From CAYNNP01 sp964398215 (GTDB lineage: Bacteria > Planctomycetota > Planctomycetia > Pirellulales > Pirellulaceae): a DNA stretch of 38,678 bases. The DNA is taken from NCBI GenBank assembly GCA_964398215.1, contig CAYNNP010000036.1, positions 1-38,678 on the forward strand. Direction: 5' to 3'. Shown here piece by piece: positions 15,861 through 23,711 of the stretch. Made by a program: the position numbers and the translations under genes. The notes below the pieces were generated by a model. It ran no database searches. It worked only from the letters and a program-made list of their open reading frames with translations, and was not told the DNA's origin. Positions within the stretch are counted from its first letter, which is position 1; each line of letters starts with the position of its first letter.

Positions 15861-18800
15861 ATGTGGATTGTTCGCTCGCTGATCTTTCTGTTGTTGGTTT
15901 TTGTCGCTTGCTCGGTTCGCGCGGACAAGCTGGATTTCAATCAATCAATCCGGCCACTGCTGAACTCGTGCTTGACGTGCCACGGGCCCGACGAAGAGGA
16001 GCGCGCTGCTGGCTTGAGGCTTGATACACAAACCGGTTCGCGCGAAGACTTGGGTGGATATGCTGCGATCAAACCCGGTGATCCGTCCGCTAGCGAGTTG
16101 ATTGAACGGTTGGTAACAGACGATGCCGATATGCACATGCCACCTCCGGGGAAAGGCCGCCAGTTGACCAAGGACGAAATTGATCTGCTGCGTCAGTGGA
16201 TTCGCGAAGGAGCGAACTACGATGTGCATTGGTCCTATAAATTACCCGTCCGGCCAGAGCTTCCAGCTACCAAGATGACGGCGTGGTCCAAGAACGCGAT
16301 TGATCACTTCACGTTGGCCAAAATGGAAGCCGCCGGTTTGAAGCCGTCCCCAGAAGCCGATCGGTTAACTTTGGCTCGCCGTGTCGCGATCGACCTCACA
16401 GGCTTGCCGCCAACGTGGGAAGAGGCAAAGGCGTTTGTCAACGATGATCGTCAGAACGCGTACGAGATTTACGTCGATCAGCAGCTTGCAAAAAAAACGT
16501 TCGGTGAACGATGGGCACGGGTTTGGCTGGACCTTGCGCGCTACGCGGACTCGGCTGGTTACGCCGACGACCCGCCGCGAACGATCTGGGCTTTTCGCGA
16601 TTACGTAATCCGCTCGCTAAACGAGAACAAGCCGTTTGATCAATTTACGATCGAACAGATTGCGGGTGATTTGCTGGCTGATCCCACGGAAGAACAATTG
16701 ATTGCGACAGCGTTCCATCGCAACACATTGACGAACAACGAAGGTGGTACGAACGACGAGGAATTTCGCAACGTCGCGGTTGTCGATCGTGTGAACACGA
16801 CGATGGCTGTTTGGATGGGCACAACGATGGCTTGCGCTCAGTGCCATACTCATAAATACGACCCGATTACTCATGATGAGTACTTTCAGTTTTTCGCGTT
16901 CTTTAATAATTCAGAGGACGCGGACAAACGGGATGAACGACCACTCGTAAAAATTTGGTCAGACCAACAGAAACAACGCAAAGCCAATTTGGAAGCCGAA
17001 ATCGCAGGGCTAAAAAAGAGGATTACTGAACCAAGTGACGCGATTCGAAAGGCACATGTGCAGTGGCTCACCAGTGTGGGATCGCAGCCAGCATGGACGA
17101 TCACTCAACCGCTTTCGGCGATTGGGGAAAAACGAAAACTGCGCATCGCAGACGAGGGCTGGGTGGTCGCTGAAACTGACGAGCCTGACAAAGATACCTA
17201 CACGCTGCGACTACAGACCAAGGACGCAACAAAGCTCACCGGAGTTCGAATCGATGTTCCTGAGGCACAAAAAGACAACTTTGTAATTTCGCAGATCCAA
17301 GCTTCTTGGCAACCGGTCGGCAGCGGACAAGACCGCAGTAGCGTCGATGCGAAATATGTGCGTGTCGAATTGCCTGGTAAAGACAAACTGTTGCATTTGG
17401 CAGAATTGCAGGCGTTCAGCAAAGGAAAGAATATCGCTCTGGCGGGCAAGCCAAGCCAAAGCACGACGGGTTATGGTGGTGAAGCGAAATTCATCAACGA
17501 TGGGATCACCGAAGGCAACTTCTACAAAGCAACCGGAACACATACGGCAAACGGTGACAAGACGCCATGGATCGAGATCGATTTTGGTTCCGTCCAATCG
17601 ATCAACCGTATCGTGCTTTGGAACCGCACGGACAACGATCAAATCATTGAACGACTGAAGGGTTATCGAATTCAGCTCTTGGATGCACAGCACAAGGTCG
17701 TTTGGGAACAGCAGCCAAGTGATATCCCTCGACCGCGAACTGCATTTATGTTTGATGGGAAGCGGGAGATTTCATTTGCTGCCGCATTTGCCGATCACGA
17801 GCAAAGTGGTTTTCCGGCATCCTCGGTTTTGGGCACCATCAACGCGAAATCCGGTTGGGCGGTCGCTCCAAAGGTTGGACAACCGCATTCCTTGACGTTG
17901 ATCACGCGTTCACCGGTGAAGCTGAGTAGCGGGATTTTGACTTTAAAGATCCGTCAATCATCGGTCCACGAGCAGCATTTGCTCAATCGGTTTCGCATAA
18001 GCTTGACGAGCGACGCATCAGTCAACCAATGGGCAAAAATGCCAACCAAGATTCAGACACTGGTACGCAAGGATTCCTCGTCCTTGTCGGCAGCTGAGCG
18101 AAAGTTGTTGATGGATCACTATTTAAAAGTGTCCCCACAATTGCAAACCGCACGCCAACAACTTGCACAAAAAGAGAAAGCGCTAGCGGGCATCAAACCG
18201 TATACGACCGTCCCTGTGATGCGTCAGCTGGATCCAAAGAAATACCGAAAAACGAATGTGCAGATCCGCGGCAATTATCTCAGCAAGGGCAACGAGGTGA
18301 GCGTGGGGACGCCGAGGGCATTTCATGCTTTGCCTGCCGATGCCAAGCCAGATCGCCTTGCGTTGGCCAACTGGCTGATTGACAAACAGAATCCGTTGAC
18401 TGCGCGTGTGATTGCGAACCGACATTGGGAACAGATCTTTGGAATTGGCATCGTCGAGTCGAGTGAAGAATTCGGCTCGCAGGGTGAACTGCCTTCGCAT
18501 CCAAAATTGCTGGATTGGTTGGCGGTTGAACTACAAGACAATGGATGGGATTTGAAACGACTGCTGAAAATGCTACTGATGTCGGCAACCTATCGCCAAA
18601 GTTCAGTTACTTCGGCGGCTATGCAAGACGCCGACCCTTTCAATCGTCTGTTGGCTCGTGGACCACGATTCCGTGTTTCAGCTGAAATGGTGCGTGACCA
18701 AGCCTTGGCTGTTGCCGGCTTGTTAAGCAAGAAAATGTACGGACCGCCCGTTAAACCGCCGCAGCCAAAACTCGGATTGAAAGCGGCCTTTGGCTCTGCG

Positions 18801-19289
18801 ACCGACTGGCAAACAAGTGCGGGAGAAGACAAATACCGACGCGGAATCTATACCACTTGGCGTCGTTCGAGTCCCTATCCATCAATGGCACAGTTCGATG
18901 CACCGAATCGCGAGGTTTGTACGGTGCGCCGGATTCGCACCAATACGCCATTGCAGGCATTGGTGACGCTGAACGACCCGGTCTACGTGGAGGCAGCACA
19001 AGCTTTGGCAAGAAAGGTTGTGGCAGCAGGAGATTCAGATGCCGCTCGGATTCGGTTCGCTTTTCAACACACCTTGATTCGTGAGGCGACGGATGCCGAA
19101 ATCAATCGGTTGACTGGTTTGGCAAAACGAGCGACCGAGCACTATGAAGTGGATTCTGCTGCAGCAACGAAAATGGCGACACAGCCATTGGGTAAACTTG
19201 CTGACGACGCGAACGTGGCGCAAATGGCGGCATGGACGGTTGTTTGCAATGTGATTTTGAATTTAGACGAAATGTTCATGAAGCGATGA
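15861..19289 (+). CDS. DUF1549/DUF1553 planctomycete cytochrome-c-domain protein with embedded discoidin-like domain
   Basis: 1142 residues; ATG 15861 opens a Sec signal (MWIVRSLIFLLLVFVACSVRA). The order is: PSD1-type cytochrome c domain with CxxCH at 37-41 and MHMPPPGKGRQLT; DUF1549 at about 145-350 with a second CxxCH at 325-329 (CAQCHTHKYDPI); a coiled segment; a discoidin/F5-8C-like carbohydrate-binding domain at about 499-618 (YVRVELPGKDKLLHLAELQA, ending in WIEIDFGSVQSINRIVLWNR); then DUF1553 at about 828-1095 (RLALANWLIDKQNPLTARV, ending VRRIRTNTPLQALVTLNDP). The family is abundant in planctomycetes and linked by context to complex polysaccharide use; the chemistry is unproven. The DUF1501 gene follows after 4 bases. 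The domain edges are estimates by eye. Confidence 0.9.
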   Translation: MWIVRSLIFLLLVFVACSVRADKLDFNQSIRPLLNSCLTCHGPDEEERAAGLRLDTQTGSREDLGGYAAIKPGDPSASELIERLVTDDADMHMPPPGKGRQLTKDEIDLLRQWIREGANYDVHWSYKLPVRPELPATKMTAWSKNAIDHFTLAKMEAAGLKPSPEADRLTLARRVAIDLTGLPPTWEEAKAFVNDDRQNAYEIYVDQQLAKKTFGERWARVWLDLARYADSAGYADDPPRTIWAFRDYVIRSLNENKPFDQFTIEQIAGDLLADPTEEQLIATAFHRNTLTNNEGGTNDEEFRNVAVVDRVNTTMAVWMGTTMACAQCHTHKYDPITHDEYFQFFAFFNNSEDADKRDERPLVKIWSDQQKQRKANLEAEIAGLKKRITEPSDAIRKAHVQWLTSVGSQPAWTITQPLSAIGEKRKLRIADEGWVVAETDEPDKDTYTLRLQTKDATKLTGVRIDVPEAQKDNFVISQIQASWQPVGSGQDRSSVDAKYVRVELPGKDKLLHLAELQAFSKGKNIALAGKPSQSTTGYGGEAKFINDGITEGNFYKATGTHTANGDKTPWIEIDFGSVQSINRIVLWNRTDNDQIIERLKGYRIQLLDAQHKVVWEQQPSDIPRPRTAFMFDGKREISFAAAFADHEQSGFPASSVLGTINAKSGWAVAPKVGQPHSLTLITRSPVKLSSGILTLKIRQSSVHEQHLLNRFRISLTSDASVNQWAKMPTKIQTLVRKDSSSLSAAERKLLMDHYLKVSPQLQTARQQLAQKEKALAGIKPYTTVPVMRQLDPKKYRKTNVQIRGNYLSKGNEVSVGTPRAFHALPADAKPDRLALANWLIDKQNPLTARVIANRHWEQIFGIGIVESSEEFGSQGELPSHPKLLDWLAVELQDNGWDLKRLLKMLLMSATYRQSSVTSAAMQDADPFNRLLARGPRFRVSAEMVRDQALAVAGLLSKKMYGPPVKPPQPKLGLKAAFGSATDWQTSAGEDKYRRGIYTTWRRSSPYPSMAQFDAPNREVCTVRRIRTNTPLQALVTLNDPVYVEAAQALARKVVAAGDSDAARIRFAFQHTLIREATDAEINRLTGLAKRATEHYEVDSAAATKMATQPLGKLADDANVAQMAAWTVVCNVILNLDEMFMKR

Positions 19290-19293
19290 TGAC

Positions 19294-20742
19294 GTGGATC
19301 CGAGACTAGAAAGACTACAGCTACAAACGCGGCGCCATTTTTTCCAGCAGTCAGCAGCGGGGATCGGCGGCGTTGCATTGACTGCGCTGATGGCGGATGA
19401 ATCGCCCGCCGCGCAGCCGGTGGCTAATCCGTTAGCACCGCGCAAACCGCATCACCCTGCGAAAGCCAAACGTGTCATTTATCTGCACATGACCGGTTCG
19501 CCACCGAACTTGGATATGTTCGATTACAAACCTGAGTTGGTTAAACGCGAGGCTCAGGATTGTCCCAAAGAGTTTTTGGACGGGCGAACGTTTGCATTTA
19601 CATCAGGCACGCCAAAGCTGATGGGTTCGCCTCGCAAGTGGTCGCAAGTCGGTAAGAATGGGATGTGGATGTCCGATGCGATTCCGAACTTTCACAAAAT
19701 GGCCGACGATATGTGCGTTGTTCATTCGATGCACACCGATCAGTTCAATCATGCCCCAGCCGAACTGCTGGTCTACACAGGTTCCCCACGTAGTGGACGG
19801 CCATCGATTGGATCTTGGGTAACGTATGGATTGGGAAGTGAAAACGAGAACCTGCCTGGTTTTGTTGTTCTGATCTCAAGCGGCGTTCAGCCCAATGGCG
19901 GAAAGAATTCGTTTGGCAGTGGGTTCTTGCCATCCGTTTACCAAGGGGTTCAGTGCCGCTCGAAAGGCGACCCAGTTTTGTATTCGTCAGATCCTGCGGG
20001 CATGAATCGCGAGATGCGGCGAATGAGCTTGGATGCATTGAAAGATCTGAATCAGTTGCAGGCTGAACAACTCGGACACCCCGAAACGCTGACACGGATT
20101 TCGCAGTACGAGCTTGCGTTCCGGATGCAGGCGTCGGTGCCAGAAGTGATGGACATTTCAAAGGAATCACAATCGACTTTGGATGCATACGGAGCGACGC
20201 CCGGTGGTTCGAGTCTTGCCAACAACTGCTTGTTGGCGCGTCGATTGGTGGAGTCCGGCGTTAGGTTTGTGCAACTGTTCGATTGGGGCTGGGATTTTCA
20301 TGGGACCAACGCCGGACGTGGCTTGAAGGGCGGATTGACCAATAAGTGTGCGACGATGGACAAGCCAATTTTGGCGCTGGTCCAAGATCTTAAAAACCGC
20401 GGATTGTTTGAGGACACGTTGATCGTTTGGGGCGGAGAATTTGGACGCACACCGTTTCGCGAAGGCCGTACCGCAAAGAGCACAATACTGGGACGGGATC
20501 ATTACCCCGATGTCTTTACGATGTGGATGGCCGGTGGCGGTGTCAAAGGTGGTTTCGAGTATGGACAGTCAGATGAACTCGGATTCAAAATTGCTGAAAA
20601 CGGTGTCCACGTTCACGACCTTCAAGCAACGATATTGCACTTGCTGGGATTCGATCACGAACAGCTAACGTATCGCTTCCAAGGCCGCGACTATCGATTG
20701 ACTGATGTGCATGGTCATGTTGTTAAGGACTTGTTGGCATAG
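19294..20742 (+). CDS. Tat-exported DUF1501 (sulfatase-like) protein
   Basis: 482 residues. The twin-arginine signal is explicit: TRRHFFQQSAAGIGGVALTAL, residues 12-32. The body is DUF1501, an alkaline phosphatase/sulfatase-superfamily fold: AKRVIYLHMTGSPPNLDMFD, then NFHKMADDMCVVHSMHTDQF, VRFVQLFDWGWDFHG, and the metal-site-like LIVWGGEFGRTPF, followed by GRDHYPDVFTMWMAGGGVKGG. No formylglycine cysteine motif (CxPSR) is present, so it is not a canonical sulfatase. The start is GTG at 19294, 4 bases after the DUF1549 stop; no ATG exists in this frame upstream. The DUF1549-DUF1501 pair is a recurrent planctomycete operon, so the products probably act together outside the cytoplasmic membrane. 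Confidence 0.92.
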   Translation: MDPRLERLQLQTRRHFFQQSAAGIGGVALTALMADESPAAQPVANPLAPRKPHHPAKAKRVIYLHMTGSPPNLDMFDYKPELVKREAQDCPKEFLDGRTFAFTSGTPKLMGSPRKWSQVGKNGMWMSDAIPNFHKMADDMCVVHSMHTDQFNHAPAELLVYTGSPRSGRPSIGSWVTYGLGSENENLPGFVVLISSGVQPNGGKNSFGSGFLPSVYQGVQCRSKGDPVLYSSDPAGMNREMRRMSLDALKDLNQLQAEQLGHPETLTRISQYELAFRMQASVPEVMDISKESQSTLDAYGATPGGSSLANNCLLARRLVESGVRFVQLFDWGWDFHGTNAGRGLKGGLTNKCATMDKPILALVQDLKNRGLFEDTLIVWGGEFGRTPFREGRTAKSTILGRDHYPDVFTMWMAGGGVKGGFEYGQSDELGFKIAENGVHVHDLQATILHLLGFDHEQLTYRFQGRDYRLTDVHGHVVKDLLA

Positions 20743-20920
20743 CAATGTCGCGAGCGTGATGATCGAAAAGTCCGTAAACGTGGGCTTGAATCGATTGTGA
20801 GGAAAAAGCGGTTGAGATCACTGCTAGATCCATCGATGTTCACGACCTGCCCGCAAATCCTGGGTGTTAAACGCACGTAGATAGTAGGGTTTTTGACCAA
20901 CCCCTCTTGTGCGGCAACAA

Positions 20921-21496
20921 ATGAATACCGAAGAATCAACGTTCACCAATAATCGCCAGTGGGCGCGATACGCCGTCAATCCAGAACCAGCTTTGATCCG
21001 TGTTGGCCAACGAGAATTCCAAGGGCAAATCGTCGATGAATCAATTGGCGGATTAGGAATCAGCGTGTGTGGCTGCGTTCCATTCAGTTCCGGCGAGAAC
21101 TTGGTCGTTGCTTATCGAGAAATGGAAGCCGAAGGACAAGCAGCAGCTGTCAAACAAATCAGTGGCGGATCTCTCGTTTCAGTGCGTTGGAATAGGATCG
21201 ATCCCGATAAAGATGATGCACTTGAACGAGTCTTTGTGAAATTTCAGTCGATGTCCGTCGTGTGTCGCGAGATCACTGATCAGGACACCAAATCGCTGGT
21301 TACGCTGTGGAACGGAAAACAGTTCTTGGTGGAAACAACAAGTTTGATTTCTATTTCCAAGGCCCAGCGAATCAAAGAACTTAAAAGCACTGATGGTCTT
21401 GCCACCACCTTAGGCCAGTTGTACGAACTGGAATGTGCGATCGACGACCCTGGTTTGCCAACCAAGGTCATGGAGTTCGAGTTCGGGTTCGCATGA
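20921..21496 (+). CDS. PilZ domain protein with c-di-GMP-binding signature
   Basis: 191 residues, cytoplasmic by sequence (no signal or helix). The PilZ signature is complete: RxxxR at Arg12-Arg16 (NRQWARYAV) and DxSxxG at Asp39-Gly44 (VDESIGGLGI), followed by a beta-barrel-like stretch to about residue 105. The remaining 80 residues form a mixed alpha/beta region I do not recognise. PilZ proteins bind cyclic di-GMP and control motility, adhesion or exopolysaccharide export. A GTG four codons earlier is possible; I chose ATG 20921. The stop is one base from the convergent cytochrome gene's stop, leaving no room for a terminator. Binding is inferred from the motif only. Confidence 0.75.
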   Translation: MNTEESTFTNNRQWARYAVNPEPALIRVGQREFQGQIVDESIGGLGISVCGCVPFSSGENLVVAYREMEAEGQAAAVKQISGGSLVSVRWNRIDPDKDDALERVFVKFQSMSVVCREITDQDTKSLVTLWNGKQFLVETTSLISISKAQRIKELKSTDGLATTLGQLYELECAIDDPGLPTKVMEFEFGFA

Positions 21497-21497
21497 T

Positions 21498-23327
21498 TCA
21501 CTTTGGCGGAGCCATCCGACGCTGGGCGCTCGCCTCCAGGCTTCTCATGCGCCGCACGATTCGATCGGACATTTCTTGATGATGCTTGGCCTCCTTTGAA
21601 TTGCCGCGCCGTTCATAGATGGCTCCCAAGACCTGATGTGCCTGAATATTGGTTGGATCCAGTTCGATTGCTTTCGATAGAGAAGCGATCGCAGCAAGTG
21701 AATCTTTTCTGTTCTGCTGGCATACACCTAGATAAAAGAAATCGGTCGGCTCGGACTGGATCTTAGTTAGACTCCCGTAATGCTCGGCAGCCGATTTGAA
21801 ATCCTGGCGTGCGTACGCCAGTTGAGCCAAGACCCTTAACGCTTCAACTCGGGCTCGGTGGTTTTTCTGGTTACCGTCAACGACTTCTGTTGCCAAATTC
21901 GAAGCGATCTCGGGTTGCCGCTGTGCCAGCGCCAGTGTTGAGAGAATGGCCGTGATGTCAGGATCAGGACGCCCCGTATTCTTCAGTTCGATCATTGTCT
22001 TGATCAATTCGTTTTCCAGGTCGGGCACATTCACCAAGCCTTCTTGGCCGACTTGGAACTTGGCGATCGCCATCGTTCTCTTGCGTTCAAAGGCTGAAAG
22101 ACTCGAGGTATCCAGCACAGCAGTCAGTCCTTTGATCACCTCGGGTTTCGATCCTTGATTTGCATGGATTCCAATTCGATGATGCCGAAAAGCCGTGTGC
22201 GGGACTTCAGTGTCCAGTTCCGGCATATGGCATCGCGAACAGTCATTCTGTGTTTTTTCGATGCGCATTGCCAGTGAAGCCGAGCAGTCATCGGTGGATT
22301 TTGGCTGGTGGCATTTTTGACAGATTTCTCGGTAGTGGCTCACTTCACTCACTCCATCGACCGGTCGATGATGAGGATCATGGCACGTGATACAGGTAAG
22401 CGTTTCTGTTTCTTGGTAGCACTTACTGGCATGCAGCTGTTCCACATGCCCGACAACGCGCATCGAGTCGTCGCCAAGTTGGTACTGGTAGTCAACACGA
22501 AAATCGGTCAACGGCAGTCCTGGGCGAAAATCCCATTCTCGTTTCTCAGAAACGATCGCTTTGCCGGCAGCTTGCAAGTGACATTGTTGGCAGATCGCTT
22601 CTGAAAGTTCTCGTGACAGGCTTGCCGGATTACAGATCGTGTTGTCCGCAGGATCAGGCTCTGGATTTTTGGAGTACTTGGCCACGTGCAGTTCACCAGG
22701 ACCATGGCATCGCTCGCAACCGATCGCCAACTCAGTAAAGGAAAAGACGTTCGCGTTTTCGCTCTCTTGCTTGATCCCACCAACGTGACAAAAGAAGCAC
22801 TCGGTGCTAAGGCTCCGGCCAAAACCTGGATGAAATGGCTGGTCGTATCCCGGCGACATCTGCCACTTTTTCGTTTCAATGTAAAAAGAGAGCGGAGACT
22901 GCCCGTAGTGGTTTCCATTTTTATAGACGTAGCTTTTACCGTGATCCCCCGAGCCAACTGTGTACAAAATCGGCAATTCTTTTTGCGCGAGCTCTTTGCC
23001 GTCTGCGCCCAGTGTCACCTCGCGGTGAATCATCTGATTATCTTTCGCGAAAACCTGATAGTCATTATTCGATGCGTCATGGTGAAATTTTGCCGACACA
23101 TTTTCATTGGCAAGATCGACAGCCTCCATCGATCGACTGTGCGTCGTAAGGAGATAGGTTTCGTATTGCTGCCTGTGACACTTGATACAGGCCTCGGTCT
23201 TTGAGTACTGAACGGAAAGACCTGTGTTCGCAGGTGAGTGCTGCGCCCTGCATCTTTTAGATATCAACGCAGAAGCCATGACCTGAGACAACAGTGCGAC
23301 AATCAGAAACTCTAGTTTTCGTGACAT
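21498..23327 (-). CDS. Exported seven-CxxCH multihaem cytochrome c with TPR domain
   Basis: 609 residues. The start MSRKLEFLIVALLSQVMASALIS is a signal peptide or anchor. Seven haem-binding CxxCH motifs are at Cys47, 177, 204, 246, 312, 336 and 363 (CIKCH, CFFCH, CERCH, CQQCH, CITCH, CQKCH, CSRCH). The layout resembles the cytochrome c554/c' type multihaem family seen in planctomycetes, including SGDHGKSYVYKNGNHYGQSP and KKWQMSPGYDQPFHPG. After about residue 390 the haem part ends and helical TPR-like repeats follow (AYARQDFKSAAEHYGSL; LSKAIELDPTNIQAHQVLGA). The C-terminal 30 residues are basic. Likely a periplasmic electron-transfer protein with a protein-docking arm; partner and substrate are unknown. 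Divergent from the small lipoprotein gene. Confidence 0.88.
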   Translation of the reverse strand: MSRKLEFLIVALLSQVMASALISKRCRAQHSPANTGLSVQYSKTEACIKCHRQQYETYLLTTHSRSMEAVDLANENVSAKFHHDASNNDYQVFAKDNQMIHREVTLGADGKELAQKELPILYTVGSGDHGKSYVYKNGNHYGQSPLSFYIETKKWQMSPGYDQPFHPGFGRSLSTECFFCHVGGIKQESENANVFSFTELAIGCERCHGPGELHVAKYSKNPEPDPADNTICNPASLSRELSEAICQQCHLQAAGKAIVSEKREWDFRPGLPLTDFRVDYQYQLGDDSMRVVGHVEQLHASKCYQETETLTCITCHDPHHRPVDGVSEVSHYREICQKCHQPKSTDDCSASLAMRIEKTQNDCSRCHMPELDTEVPHTAFRHHRIGIHANQGSKPEVIKGLTAVLDTSSLSAFERKRTMAIAKFQVGQEGLVNVPDLENELIKTMIELKNTGRPDPDITAILSTLALAQRQPEIASNLATEVVDGNQKNHRARVEALRVLAQLAYARQDFKSAAEHYGSLTKIQSEPTDFFYLGVCQQNRKDSLAAIASLSKAIELDPTNIQAHQVLGAIYERRGNSKEAKHHQEMSDRIVRRMRSLEASAQRRMAPPK

Positions 23328-23447
23328 TCAGTTCTTCATTGGTTCTGCAGGGCTACGACTGATTGTTTGTCGGAAACTGCATCAGGAAACGTTTTGCGTT
23401 AGCCGTAGCAGTTTTCTTTTCCATCTTACTTTGATCAGAGATTGACG

Positions 23448-23459
23448 CCCAACGTTGGG
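23448..23459. promoter_or_regulatory. 12-bp perfect palindrome in the cytochrome/lipoprotein divergent region
   Basis: CCCAACGTTGGG, directly after a -35-like TTGACG at 23442-23447 facing the small lipoprotein gene and before an AT-rich segment (AAAATAAT, 23466-23473). The position suits an operator acting on one or both divergent genes. No known regulator site is recognised and the -10 spacing is poor. Confidence 0.35.
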
Positions 23460-23528
23460 GCAGCGAAAATAATGCTGTTCCCGCTGGGTTGGGTTAACTG
23501 AATCTCTCTTTGATTGTTGGATTATTCA

Positions 23529-23711
23529 ATGTTCCGTAAATTGCTTTTGATTCCCGTTTTCGTTTTTTGCACAATCTCATTGACTGGTTGTGGACCAAGC
23601 ACCGGGCCTGCCGAATTCGTACCTTCTGATGAGCAAACTGCTGAAGAAAAGGCGGAAGCCAAAAAGTACGAAGATGAAATGGCTAACGAGGACCAACGCA
23701 GACAAGGCTAA
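23529..23711 (+). CDS. Small lipoprotein, hypothetical
   Basis: 60 residues. MFRKLLLIPVFVFCTISLTGC is a lipoprotein signal with a good lipobox (SLTGC), so the mature peptide would be about 40 residues, lipid-anchored and strongly acidic at its end (EQTAEEKAEAKKYEDEMANE). ATG 23529 is preferred to a TTG 15 bases upstream because it starts directly at the signal. The final 4 bases (CTAA, 23708-23711) are shared with the stop of the convergent CRTAC1-like gene. Small acidic lipoproteins of this kind are common in planctomycetes and have no known function. Confidence 0.7.
   Translation: MFRKLLLIPVFVFCTISLTGCGPSTGPAEFVPSDEQTAEEKAEAKKYEDEMANEDQRRQG

Noticed and set aside
20886..20905. GGGTT/AACCC hairpin with a T-run before the PilZ gene
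   Set aside because: Five-base stem with the T-run inside the loop; not a terminator and not a recognised riboswitch.
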